From: Pantoea wallisii
GTDB taxonomy: Bacteria > Pseudomonadota > Gammaproteobacteria > Enterobacterales > Enterobacteriaceae
Assembly (NCBI RefSeq): GCF_002095485.1
Contig: NZ_MLFS01000011.1
Coordinates: 26,678-90,677 of the forward strand
Length of the DNA stretch: 64,000 bases
Direction of reading: 5' to 3'
Below are positions 18,522 to 26,584 of this stretch, piece by piece; position 1 is the first letter of the stretch; each line of letters starts with the position of its first letter. The position numbers were made by a program, and so were the translations under genes. Under the pieces are notes generated by a model, which made no database searches, was not told the origin of the DNA, and saw nothing but the letters and a program-made list of their open reading frames with translations.

Positions 18522-18550
18522 ATCGTGGCCAGTGAGCCACGATTTTTTTT
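18522..18550 (+). terminator. Intrinsic terminator of the chemoreceptor gene
   Basis: An 8-bp stem (ATCGTGGC, loop CAGTGA, GCCACGAT) runs straight into a seven-T tract. It ends 13 bases before the start of the YjbR-like gene. Confidence 0.85.
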
Positions 18551-18563
18551 GCCGGAGCCCGTC

Positions 18564-18917
18564 ATGCACCGCCAGCAACTGTTTGCCTATATTCAGCAGC
18601 ACTATCAGATTGAACCTGACTATCCGTGGAAGCGACACAGTGATTATGCGGTGCTGCGCCATCCGCGTCACCGCAAATGGTTTGCGTTGGTATTTCCGCT
18701 GACGCGCGATAAGCTCGGCCTGCCTGACGGCCCGATCATTGATGTGATAAATATTAAAACCCGCCCGGAACAAAACGGATCGTTACGCCAACAACATGGT
18801 GTCTATCCCGCTTACCATATGAACAAAGAGCACTGGCTCAGCCTGACGCTGGAGGAGGGCTTAGCGGATAGCGAGATCCTTGCACTGCTTGATGACAGCT
18901 TCAGCCTGACATTTTGA
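18564..18917 (+). CDS. MmcQ/YjbR family protein
   Basis: A 117-residue protein from ATG 18564 (GGAG ribosome site); the frame is open upstream but that part overlaps the terminator. It matches the YjbR/MmcQ family in length and motifs: FAYIQQHYQIEPDYPWKRHSDYAVLRH, KWFALVF, INIKTRPE, and the C-terminal YHMNKEHWLSLTLE...LLDDSF. The fold (CyaY-like) is known; the role, possibly nucleic-acid binding, is not. It is probably transcribed alone. Confidence 0.88.
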   Translation: MHRQQLFAYIQQHYQIEPDYPWKRHSDYAVLRHPRHRKWFALVFPLTRDKLGLPDGPIIDVINIKTRPEQNGSLRQQHGVYPAYHMNKEHWLSLTLEEGLADSEILALLDDSFSLTF

Positions 18918-18945
18918 GCGGATGATTGGAGCGAAGTTGAAACCC

Positions 18946-18971
18946 TGCCCGGTGAGCAATGCCACCGGGCA
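18946..18971. terminator. Hairpin between convergent genes
   Basis: A 9-bp perfect stem (TGCCCGGTG / CACCGGGCA) with an 8-base loop lies between the convergent YjbR-like and cytochrome b561 genes. T tracts are weak on both sides, so a terminator role is likely from position but not certain. Confidence 0.5.
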
Positions 18972-18986
18972 TAAAACTGTCCGGCA

Positions 18987-19526
18987 CTACCGTGAACGAC
19001 GCGATGGCATCATGCGCAGCAACGTGTTGTCTTTGAACAGATAGTGATGTGCCAGCGCCGCAGCGGCGTGAAGGCCAATCAGCCAGTAGCCATAGGGCGC
19101 CAGCGTTTCATGCCAGTCGCTCAGCGTATCGGAGAAGTCCGGATCGGGATTCGCGCTGACGGGCATAGGAATACCAAAAATCCACCAGGTGCGGCCGAGA
19201 TAAAAGCGTGAAAGAATGCCCAGCACAGGCAGCACGATAAAGAACAGGTAGATCGCCAGGTGCGTCAGATGCGCGAGACCGGTTTGCCAGTGCGGCGGTT
19301 GAGGTTCAATCTTCGGGCTACGGTGGCGGAAACGCAGCGTAATGCGTGACAGCATCAAAACCAGCACACAGCTACCGGCGCTGAAGTGCCCAATGATCAT
19401 GGCAAAGCCCTGCCAGGATCCGCGCGTTGCCAGCCCACGAAACTCCATAGTGCAATAAGCCGTCGCCACCAGCACGAAAGTCAGCCAGTGAAGCCAAATC
19501 TGCGAAGGGGCGTATTTGTTGCTCAT
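18987..19526 (-). CDS. Cytochrome b561 family di-haem protein
   Basis: 179 residues from ATG 19526 (a TTG six bases upstream is also in frame). It has four membrane segments and the paired His ligands of the bacterial cytochrome b561 family: WLHWLTF near residue 15, IIGHFSAGSCVL near 46, LTHLAIYLFFIVLPVLGIL near 93 and IGLHAAAALAHHY near 152. These proteins pass electrons within the inner membrane; some E. coli relatives oxidise superoxide using ubiquinone. No partner gene is adjacent. Confidence 0.91.
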   Translation of the reverse strand: MSNKYAPSQIWLHWLTFVLVATAYCTMEFRGLATRGSWQGFAMIIGHFSAGSCVLVLMLSRITLRFRHRSPKIEPQPPHWQTGLAHLTHLAIYLFFIVLPVLGILSRFYLGRTWWIFGIPMPVSANPDPDFSDTLSDWHETLAPYGYWLIGLHAAAALAHHYLFKDNTLLRMMPSRRSR

Positions 19527-19616
19527 ACTCAATCCGTAAAATGCGAAGCGGGAACGCTAACATATCGCGAAATCGGCCGATCGCATTCATCTTTTGCCAC
19601 ATCGTCGGACAAATAT

Positions 19617-20111
19617 TCAGGCTTGCGATTCACTGGCTTGCAACAAAATACGCAGCAGTTCAACCAGCTGCTGCTGCTGCTGCTTGTTCAGTACCGCGAG
19701 AAATGTATTCTGTACCTGAGTATGTCTCTGCAGCGCCTGCTCAATCTTCTCCAGCCCTGAGGGCGTCAGCGCCACCAGCATGCTGCGTTTATCCTCCGCG
19801 GCGGCCACGCGCGCGATGGAACCGACCTCTTCCAGGCGGTTAAGACGGTTAGTCATCGCGCCTGATGTGATGAGTAAGGCCTGGTAAAGCTGCGTAGGCG
19901 AAAGACAATAGGGCGCGCCGGCGCGCCGCAGTGTCGCCAGAACATCAAACTCCCCCTCGCGGAAGCCAAAGGGGGCCAGCGCCTCAGCACGGGCGGCTGT
20001 CAGCTGCTTCATAATGCGCAGCATACGGCCGGTAATCGCCATCGAAGAGGCATCCAGCTCGGGCATGGCCTCTGCCCACTGCCTGACTACAAAATCTATA
20101 TGATCGGTCAT
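19617..20111 (-). CDS. MarR family transcriptional regulator
   Basis: A 164-residue protein with the MarR winged helix: FREGEFDVLATLRRAG, LSPTQLYQALLITSGAMTNRLNRLEEVGSIAR (recognition helix) and the wing VAAAEDKRSMLVALTPSG. The start follows GGAGAG. It is divergent from an MFS exporter gene, with a perfect 26-bp palindrome between them. It very likely represses the exporter and itself, and releases DNA on binding a small molecule. A run of six Gln (KQQQQQQLV region) lies near the C-terminus. Confidence 0.92.
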   Translation of the reverse strand: MTDHIDFVVRQWAEAMPELDASSMAITGRMLRIMKQLTAARAEALAPFGFREGEFDVLATLRRAGAPYCLSPTQLYQALLITSGAMTNRLNRLEEVGSIARVAAAEDKRSMLVALTPSGLEKIEQALQRHTQVQNTFLAVLNKQQQQQLVELLRILLQASESQA

Positions 20112-20220
20112 GATCTCTCCGGTTATTCAGCGGCATCGCCGGTTGCAGGTAATACCCTACGGCACTGTATGCGGCTCTGCCCATTTGTTGCTTTGTGCGC
20201 AGCGGCTTTCACGCGCCGCG

Positions 20221-20246
20221 AAAGTATCTTAACGTTAAGATACTTT
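20221..20246 (+). promoter_or_regulatory. Perfect 26-bp palindrome, MarR-type operator
   Basis: The half-site AAAGTATCTTAAC is followed at once by its exact inverse, with no spacer. It ends 20 bases before the MFS start and lies 110 bases from the MarR start. A palindrome of this size between a MarR gene and its divergent transporter is the classic operator arrangement. Confidence 0.85.
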
Positions 20247-20266
20247 ATAGCGTAAGGATTAGCCTG

Positions 20267-21415
20267 ATGAAGCGTATTTTACCTGCCAGCGTATTTGCCG
20301 TTCTGGTTTTTCTCGTGGCGCTCAACCTGCGTCCGGTGATGGCGGCTATCGGACCGCTGTATCCGCTGTTGCAGCATGACGCGCAGCTCAGCGCGACGCA
20401 GCTGAGCCTGTTAACGACGCTACCGGTAATCATGATGGGCCTGGCTGCGCTGGCAGGCCCGGTTCTGCTCCGCACGCTGGGCGAAGCGCGAGGCGTCGCC
20501 GCCGGCCTGATGTTACTGATCGTAGCCTGTGCGATACGCGGGTTGACGCACTCAGTCGCCGGGTTAATGAGCAGTGCGCTGATAGCCGGCAGCGGGATTG
20601 GGTTGATTCAGGCAGTTATGCCAGCATTGATTAAGCGTCACTACGGCACCAGGGCCGGCACGCTGATGGCGTTGTTCACCACGGGCATTATGGCGGGTGC
20701 TGCAATAGCCGCCGCCAGCTCCGCGCCGCTGGCAGAACACAGCGGATTAGCGATGGCGCTGGCTATACCGGTGTTGCCCGCGTTAGTGGCACTCGCCTTA
20801 TGGCTGTGGGCAGTACGTGCGCCTGCGCCTGCGCAAAATCGTACGTGGCCTCAAATAGTGCGATGCCAGCGCGCCTGGTGGCTAATGGTGTTCTTCGGTA
20901 TCGGCACCGGTGCCTATACGCTGGTGCTGGCGTGGTTACCCCCGTTTTACATGCAGCAGGGCTGGCAGCCTCAGCAAAGCGGTTATGTGCTGGGTGCGTT
21001 AACGCTGGTTGAGGTGGTTGCGGGATTTATTTTGTCGGCGCTGATTCACCGTTTTCGCGATCGCCGCTATCCATTAATTGCCGTATTGACGATGATATTA
21101 CTGGGTTTGATCGCGTTAATCAGCCTGGGCGGTTCATACGCGGCACTGCCAACGTTGCTGCTGGGATTGGGGATTGGCGCGCTGTTCCCGCTTTCGCTGA
21201 TTGTCACGCTTGATCACGCCCATTCGCCGGAAGAGGCCGGAACGCTGCTCTCATTTGTGCAGGGGGGCGGCTATTTACTGGCCGCCGTGATGCCGCTGAT
21301 GGCGGGGATCGTGCGCGACCGTGCTGAATCACTCGACACCGCCTGGATGATAATGGCCGCAGGTATTGTCGTGCTGATGGTGATGGCGCTGCGTTTTAAA
21401 CCGCAGCAGGCATGA
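20267..21415 (+). CDS. MFS transporter, CynX/NimT (YeaN-like) family
   Basis: 382 residues from ATG 20267, with AAGGAT 9 bases before it. Twelve membrane segments; the N-terminal LNLRPVMAAIGPLYPLLQ and the inter-helix GSGIGLIQAVMPALIKRHYGTRAGTLMALFTTGIMAGAAI segment are typical of the CynX/NimT family (cyanate and nitroimidazole transport), and E. coli YeaN is a close relative in layout. Most likely an inner-membrane exporter for a small toxic molecule, controlled by the divergent MarR repressor. Confidence 0.88.
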   Translation: MKRILPASVFAVLVFLVALNLRPVMAAIGPLYPLLQHDAQLSATQLSLLTTLPVIMMGLAALAGPVLLRTLGEARGVAAGLMLLIVACAIRGLTHSVAGLMSSALIAGSGIGLIQAVMPALIKRHYGTRAGTLMALFTTGIMAGAAIAAASSAPLAEHSGLAMALAIPVLPALVALALWLWAVRAPAPAQNRTWPQIVRCQRAWWLMVFFGIGTGAYTLVLAWLPPFYMQQGWQPQQSGYVLGALTLVEVVAGFILSALIHRFRDRRYPLIAVLTMILLGLIALISLGGSYAALPTLLLGLGIGALFPLSLIVTLDHAHSPEEAGTLLSFVQGGGYLLAAVMPLMAGIVRDRAESLDTAWMIMAAGIVVLMVMALRFKPQQA

Positions 21416-21480
21416 TGCGCAGAAACCTGTTTATCACGACTTAACGATGAAAATGACGACCGATCAACAAAGGAGAGACG

Positions 21481-21909
21481 ATGTCACCGCAGATTGGCGT
21501 GGGTGTATTAGTGTTTCGGAATGGAAAAGTGCTGCTGGGGCGGCGCAAAGGCAGCCACGGGGCGGGCGACTGGTCTGCGCCTGGCGGGCATCTGGAGTTT
21601 GGTGAATCGCCTGAAGCCTGCGCACAGCGTGAAGTGCTGGAGGAGACCGGCCTGCAAATTAACGGCCTGAGCCACGGCGCGTTTGTCAGCGATATCTTTC
21701 CGGAGGTGAATAAACACTACATTACGCTGTTCATGGTTGCGCATGAGATTAGGGGTGAACCCCAGCGGCTGGAGCCGGAGAAGTGCGAAGGCTGGCAGTG
21801 GTTCGCGCCGGATGCGCTGCCCGAACCTCTGTTTGCGCCACTGCGCAGCTGGATTACGCGTGACGGCCTGGCCGCTCTACAGGATCTGGCGCGGCAGCGC
21901 GGGCAGTAA
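21481..21909 (+). CDS. Nudix hydrolase (MutT/NUDT15-like)
   Basis: A 142-residue protein preceded by AAGGAGAG. The Nudix box is complete: GHLEFGESPEACAQREVLEETGL fits GX5EX7REUXEEXGU. The preceding KGSHGAGDWSAPGGHLE and the later CEGWQWFAPDALPEPLFAPLR are typical of the NUDT15/MTH2-type group that hydrolyses nucleoside triphosphates or related diphosphates with Mg2+. The substrate cannot be fixed from sequence. Confidence 0.92.
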   Translation: MSPQIGVGVLVFRNGKVLLGRRKGSHGAGDWSAPGGHLEFGESPEACAQREVLEETGLQINGLSHGAFVSDIFPEVNKHYITLFMVAHEIRGEPQRLEPEKCEGWQWFAPDALPEPLFAPLRSWITRDGLAALQDLARQRGQ

Positions 21910-21966
21910 TGCCCGGCCGGCTCCGCTCGCGCTTATCTCCATACCCGCAAAGCCGCTGACTCCGCA

Positions 21967-22713
21967 TTAGCGGGGCTGCGCCATCAGTAGCTCTGCGTCA
22001 TCGCCTGCGGGAGTGCGCATCGGCGTGCTGGCATCGGTTGCTGCCAGCCAGATAGCCGCCGCAACCTGCTCCGCTGTCGTGGTCGGCTGTGGCTGATGCA
22101 TTCCGCCCATCACTTGCTCAAGCAGTGGCTGGTAAGCATCCGGCAGCGCGTTCTCCATGCGCGGTGCAGCATTTTTACCAAAGTCAGTGGTGGGCGCAAG
22201 ACCCGGTAGCACCAGCTTTACCGCAATGTTGAACGGCTGCAGTTCAAGCGCCAGCGACTCGGTGAACGCGTTAACCGCAGCCTTACTGGCGGTATAGACC
22301 GCCAGCAGCGGCAGTGATTTCAACGTTACCGTCGAAGTCACATTGATAATGGTGCCGTTTTTCCTCGCGCGAAACTGCGGCAGCACCGCCTGGGTCAGCG
22401 CTATCGTCCCCAGCGTATTGGTCTCAAACACCTCGCGCACGGTGGATATCGGCGTGCCCTCCAGTGATGACAACAGGCCAATGCCGGCATTATTCACCAG
22501 TACATCAATTTCGCCCGCACTGGCCAGCGCCTGTTTAATGCTCTCTGCATCGCTGACATCCAGCGCCAGTAACCGCAAATGGTCGGAAACCGGAAACAGT
22601 TCAGGGTTGGGCGTGCGCATAGTGGCGATGACATTCCAGCCGCGTTCAAGAAAATAGTGTGCAGTGGCGTGACCAAAGCCGGAGGAACAGCCGGTAATAA
22701 GGATGGTTTTCAT
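21967..22713 (-). CDS. Short-chain dehydrogenase/reductase
   Basis: 248 residues from ATG 22713, preceded by AGGAG. It shows TGCSSGFG (NAD(P) binding), NNAG near residue 80, the catalytic Ser in NVTSTVTL near 130 and YTASK near 148. The basic residue after the first strand (MRT) suggests NADPH. The classical SDR fold is complete. Substrate unknown. It is divergent from an AraC-type regulator gene that probably controls it. Confidence 0.91.
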   Translation of the reverse strand: MKTILITGCSSGFGHATAHYFLERGWNVIATMRTPNPELFPVSDHLRLLALDVSDAESIKQALASAGEIDVLVNNAGIGLLSSLEGTPISTVREVFETNTLGTIALTQAVLPQFRARKNGTIINVTSTVTLKSLPLLAVYTASKAAVNAFTESLALELQPFNIAVKLVLPGLAPTTDFGKNAAPRMENALPDAYQPLLEQVMGGMHQPQPTTTAEQVAAAIWLAATDASTPMRTPAGDDAELLMAQPR

Positions 22714-22812
22714 GTTAACTCCTGCGTTGCAGTGGATAGAGCATTCACTATAAAGTGGCGTAACCGGACTCACTACAATACAAAGTCCAGGTTTCATTCG
22801 CAGGAGTCCACA

Positions 22813-23706
22813 ATGATCGATCCGCTTGCCGAAATCGTCTCGCTGCTGCAGCCGCAGGCGGCTTTCTCTAAACGTGCGCGTGCCAATGGACGCTGGCGCG
22901 TTTCGCGCAGTGAAACCGGGCAGCCGTTTTATTGTCTGGTGCTGGCGGGAAGCAGTCAGCTAACACTAAAGGGCTATGCGCCTGTCACGCTCGAACAGGG
23001 GGATTTCGTATTGATCCCGGCTGCGTGGGAGTTTGCTATGAGCAGCGCGACGCCACCGGCAGCGAACGTGCCAGATGCCGTACCGCACATGCTCGCGCCA
23101 GGAGATGTCTGGATAGCGAACAGGATCAGCCCTTTGAGGTCGAGACCCTGATTGGCTATTGCCAGTTTGGTGCGCCAGACGCAGGTTGATAGTTTCACTG
23201 CTGCCGCAGTTTATCCATGTGCGCGGAGCGTCCCGGCTTACCACGCTGGTGCAACTGGTGATGGAGGAGTGCCGCGCGCAGCGTCCGGCACGCCAGATCG
23301 TGCTGGCGCGGTTACTTGAGCTGCTACTCATTGATGCGTTGCGGTCGCTGGCGGATGACAGGGCTGCCCGGGCGTCATGCGTGGCCTGGCAGACGATCGC
23401 CTGGCCGCAGCCATTCGTGCGATACATCAGCATCCGGCGCATACGTGGACGGTTGTTGAGCTGGCAAAGTGTGCGGCGCTGTCACGATCAGCTTTTTTTG
23501 TGCGTTTTCGCGCCGCGCTGGGGTTGTCGCCAATGGAGTATCTGCTGAACTGGCGTATGGCCTTAGCTAAAGATCTGCTGCGCAGTGCACACTTAAGCGT
23601 TGCCGAAGTGGCGGAGCAGGTGGGTTACCGCTCCGCCAGTGCCTTTAGCGTGGCGTTTACTCGTTACGCAGGGCTGTCACCCACCGGGTTTGCCGCAGGA
23701 ACGTGA
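22813..23706 (+). pseudogene. AraC family regulator with cupin domain, three frameshifts
   Basis: Starts MIDPLAEIVSLLQPQAAFSK at 22813 after CAGGAG. The family plan is an N-terminal cupin (AraC_binding type) and a C-terminal double HTH (TWTVVELAKCAALSRSAFFVRFRAALGLSPMEYLLNWRMALAKDLL..., VAEVAEQVGYRSASAFSVAF). The sequence needs three separate one-base insertions to be read through: near 23116 (WI|GEQDQPFEVETLIGYCQFG), near 23186 (GAPDA|LIVSLLPQFIHVRG) and near 23367 (CCC to CCCC, giving AAPGVMRGLADDRLAAAI). The corrected length is 298 residues, normal for the family. Three deletions in one gene fit sequencing errors or real decay; I favour error. Confidence 0.82.
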
Positions 23707-23708
23707 CG

Positions 23709-24509
23709 TTAACGTTTCGCCATCTGCTCAGACTGTTCACGGTTTTTATGACCCGCGGACGCCAGCTCATCATTAAATTGCGCCACCAGAACGGAAAATG
23801 TCTCTTCGGCTTTCAGGCGGTAGAGCTGTTCTGAGGGGTGAATGCAATCCGGCGACATCAGCGACTGCCAGTTATCCATTTTCAGGATGCGTTGATACTG
23901 GCGCGCCAGCGGAACCGACTCCGCTTTTGCCAGGGCATCAAGTTTGGCGACATAAGGTGCCACGTTCCACTTTTCAGCACGACCGCAAATCGGATGCGGC
24001 TCCTGCAGTATCACCTGCTTACCCTCTTCGCGGGCAATGGTAATTAGCTGCGTCATAACCTGGGTATATTTTTCAGGGCTAACCTGATAATCCTTCTCTA
24101 TATCGCGAAAATGGAAGTGGCGCGCGTCATTGGTCGCAAAGTTCAACAGAATGATTTTCGCCGGCGAGTTATGCATCTCTTCGCGCCAGCTTTTGTTTTT
24201 CTTGTAAAAATATTTTGGATTTAACAGGTCCATCGCCTGAGACGAGGAGGCGCCTTTATTTACCACGCGGATACCGCTGCCGTACTTATCGGCCAGCCAA
24301 TTGTTAATCAGAGCAATCTCATTGTCTTTAATGTAGATTGCCCGCAATTTGCCATTCTCCCGTATCGCCATCGCGCCGCGCGTACTGGAACCACCATATG
24401 CCTCAATAATAAAGTCATCGCTGGGTTTAGGGGGTTCTGCTATCGCTGTTTGCTGCATAACGATTGCTGTTATCAGTAAGGTTACGACGCGCGTGAAAAC
24501 CTGAAGCAT
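23709..24509 (-). CDS. Exported SGNH/GDSL hydrolase
   Basis: 266 residues from ATG 24509 (AAGGCGGG upstream; a GTG eight codons earlier is an alternative). A signal peptide (MLQVFTRVVTLLITAIVMQQTAIA) sends it to the periplasm or beyond. The SGNH blocks are present: Ser in EAYGGSSTRGA near residue 40, Asn in LNFATNDARH near 130 and DCIHPSEQL (Asp and His) near 220. It is likely an esterase acting on an acylated glycan. Divergent neighbour is an acyltransferase 3 protein, so the two could add and remove the same group; that is inference. Confidence 0.85.
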   Translation of the reverse strand: MLQVFTRVVTLLITAIVMQQTAIAEPPKPSDDFIIEAYGGSSTRGAMAIRENGKLRAIYIKDNEIALINNWLADKYGSGIRVVNKGASSSQAMDLLNPKYFYKKNKSWREEMHNSPAKIILLNFATNDARHFHFRDIEKDYQVSPEKYTQVMTQLITIAREEGKQVILQEPHPICGRAEKWNVAPYVAKLDALAKAESVPLARQYQRILKMDNWQSLMSPDCIHPSEQLYRLKAEETFSVLVAQFNDELASAGHKNREQSEQMAKR

Positions 24510-25084
24510 GACAAAATCCCGCCTTTTAGACACTCAATGTTACGTGAAATACCGGTTATTAACCGTCAGGCTGTAACTTTAACAGGCAGCAATGCAGGGT
24601 CACAATCCTAAAGCCACTGTAGCGCTGCAAAATTAGGGTAACTCTGAAGAAACAGGCCGAAATGGCAGGGATTTCGCAGAAAATCAGCAAGTTTTATATT
24701 TATGGCTAAGGGGTAATCAGCACAGGTTTCGGCAAAAAAATCTGCGTGCTGCGCTTATTCACTACCGTAAGGCCGGTAAAGTTAACCATCACACTAATCA
24801 GTTTCTCCGATAATGATGCAGCGCAAAAAGCAATCAAGTGATTGTATTGGCTGAGCAATCTCTGAGCGCTAACAAATTTTGACCGGGTATCCATATTATT
24901 TTAATTAAACATTCAATCGGATAATTCGTACTCCTTAATTAAAAGATCGCTGCATGGTTACACTTTTTACACTATGGCAAAATTCCTAATAATTTCTAAA
25001 CGCAATGTATACGGAATTTTCTGGTGTTACTATCCCCCTTGTCTGGCCTACTCTCGGGCTACAATTCATTTCAAGGTGTGCGAC
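24510..25084. other. Intergenic region, 575 bases
   Basis: Divergent control region of the SGNH hydrolase and acyltransferase genes, strongly A+T-rich from 24880 to 25020. Open frames inside it (for example 24706-24894 leftward) lack ribosome sites and family resemblance. A TTTACACT stretch near 24965 could be part of a -10 region. Nothing else was recognised. Confidence 0.45.
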
Positions 25085-26212
25085 GTGAAAACACAATCCT
25101 TTTTATCCAGCCGAAATATCGGTCTGGATCTGTTGCGTGCCGGGTTAATTCTGGAAGGGGTGCTATTACACGCCTCGCGGAGCTTGCCCGGCGAGAATGG
25201 CTGGTATTATGTGGCGCAACGCGATCCCTCTGAGATATTTACGGCGTTGTTGAGTATGTTTCATACCTTCAGGATGGAAGTATTCTTCTTTCTCTCAGGA
25301 ATGTTTTCGGCGTTGATTATTCTGCGTAAAGGGCAGAAGTTCTTTACCGATAACCGCCGCAAGCGCGTGTTTATCCCGCTAATTTCGGCCTATATATTTA
25401 TTCCGCCGCTGATGTATTTCATCGCCGGACAGATCAATAATGCGCCGTATACGCTGACGGGCTGGTTAAACAGCTATACCATGATGCATCACCTGTGGTT
25501 CCTCGTCTCGTTAACGGTGATGTCTCTGGTTATTCCTGGACCGTTTTATCACTGGAGCGCACGTCAGCTGGGCAAAATGTCACTGCCGATGTTAATTGCC
25601 ACGCTTGTGATTCTGGGCAATGCCTGCTTTGTACTGAAATTCGTGGTGAAAGGTCGCGGCGAGTTCGTCGAGCTGATCCCCATTACGCTGCGATTTATGG
25701 TGTACTACACTGCAGGTTTTGCGCTGTACGTTAACCGGGAAAAAATCGCCCGTTATGCTAACAGTAAGCTGATGAATGGCTGGCTGATTGGCGCACTGGT
25801 GCTGGCAGTATGGGCAACGTGCTGGTATGTGGCGCACAACCATATCAATGGCGTGGTGAAGTATGTCCCGGTGATGATCGGTAGCGTACTGTCAGCGATG
25901 CTGTCGTACTGGCTGGTGTTTACCTTCGAGCGCATTAAGGTAAAAGAGAACCGCATTTTAACCGCCATCGTGGATTCGGCTCTGATCATCTACCTGCTGC
26001 ACTATCCGGTTGTGGTGAGCTTCTCGTGGCTGCTGGATGTCTGGCTGCCTGACAATCTTTCGGTACTGTATGTGCTGCTCGATTTTGCCATCGGTATCGC
26101 GCTCAGCGCAGTATGCTACACGCTGGTTAAGCGCTCACGCTTTGCCTCATTCATGTTTGGTCTCAAGCCAAAAGAGAAGAAAGAAGCCGTGCCGGTAGAG
26201 GCTCGTCTGTAA
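25085..26212 (+). CDS. Acyltransferase 3 family membrane protein (OpgC-like)
   Basis: I place the start at GTG 25085 (375 residues), behind AAGGTG; an upstream ATG at 24974 would add an unlikely extension. The protein has about ten membrane segments and the family motifs: LDLLRAGLILEGVLLHASR (the conserved membrane His), FRMEVFFFLSGMFSALI, HHLWFLVSLTVMS and LIIYLLHYPVVVSF. These match OpgC (MdoC), which adds succinyl groups to periplasmic glucans, better than OafA-type enzymes with an added SGNH domain. The substrate is uncertain. Confidence 0.86.
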   Translation: MKTQSFLSSRNIGLDLLRAGLILEGVLLHASRSLPGENGWYYVAQRDPSEIFTALLSMFHTFRMEVFFFLSGMFSALIILRKGQKFFTDNRRKRVFIPLISAYIFIPPLMYFIAGQINNAPYTLTGWLNSYTMMHHLWFLVSLTVMSLVIPGPFYHWSARQLGKMSLPMLIATLVILGNACFVLKFVVKGRGEFVELIPITLRFMVYYTAGFALYVNREKIARYANSKLMNGWLIGALVLAVWATCWYVAHNHINGVVKYVPVMIGSVLSAMLSYWLVFTFERIKVKENRILTAIVDSALIIYLLHYPVVVSFSWLLDVWLPDNLSVLYVLLDFAIGIALSAVCYTLVKRSRFASFMFGLKPKEKKEAVPVEARL

Positions 26213-26232
26213 ATTTCACGTTAACTTTTTAA

Positions 26233-26262
26233 AAGGTGCGCAGCCATGCGCACCTTATTTTT
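26233..26262 (+). terminator. Intrinsic terminator of the acyltransferase gene
   Basis: A 10-bp perfect stem (AAGGTGCGCA, loop GCCA, TGCGCACCTT) followed by ATTTTT, 20 bases after the stop codon. Confidence 0.88.
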
Positions 26263-26584
26263 CCCTGGCACGATCGTTTTAGTTTCTTGCCCCCTTCACC
26301 AGTCTCTCTGTATTTAAATAGATTCATCCCTGAAAAGTAACTTAATTTCTGCCCGCGTTTAGGTCCATTCATCTGCAGTTAATGCGTGGCGCAATTCCTA
26401 AATTGTCACGCCTGCCTCGCATTTCCTTAACTCAAACTGGACGGTTGCCGCTTAATGCAGCAATACTCACTTCACCCATTTCCATTTATTAGTCGTTGTT
26501 ACAAATTAATTCTTTTAAGCAGTGCGTCACGCATAACGGCAAGCGTTGTGCGGCTTTTGTCTTTTCTCAGTTGAGGAAAACATT
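26263..26584. other. Intergenic region, 322 bases
   Basis: Region between the acyltransferase terminator and the autotransporter start, presumably its promoter and a long 5' leader. No open frame, operator or RNA motif was recognised. Confidence 0.45.

Noticed and set aside
24706..24894. A 62-codon minus-strand open frame between the SGNH and acyltransferase genes.
   Set aside because: No Shine-Dalgarno sequence before the ATG and no family match.
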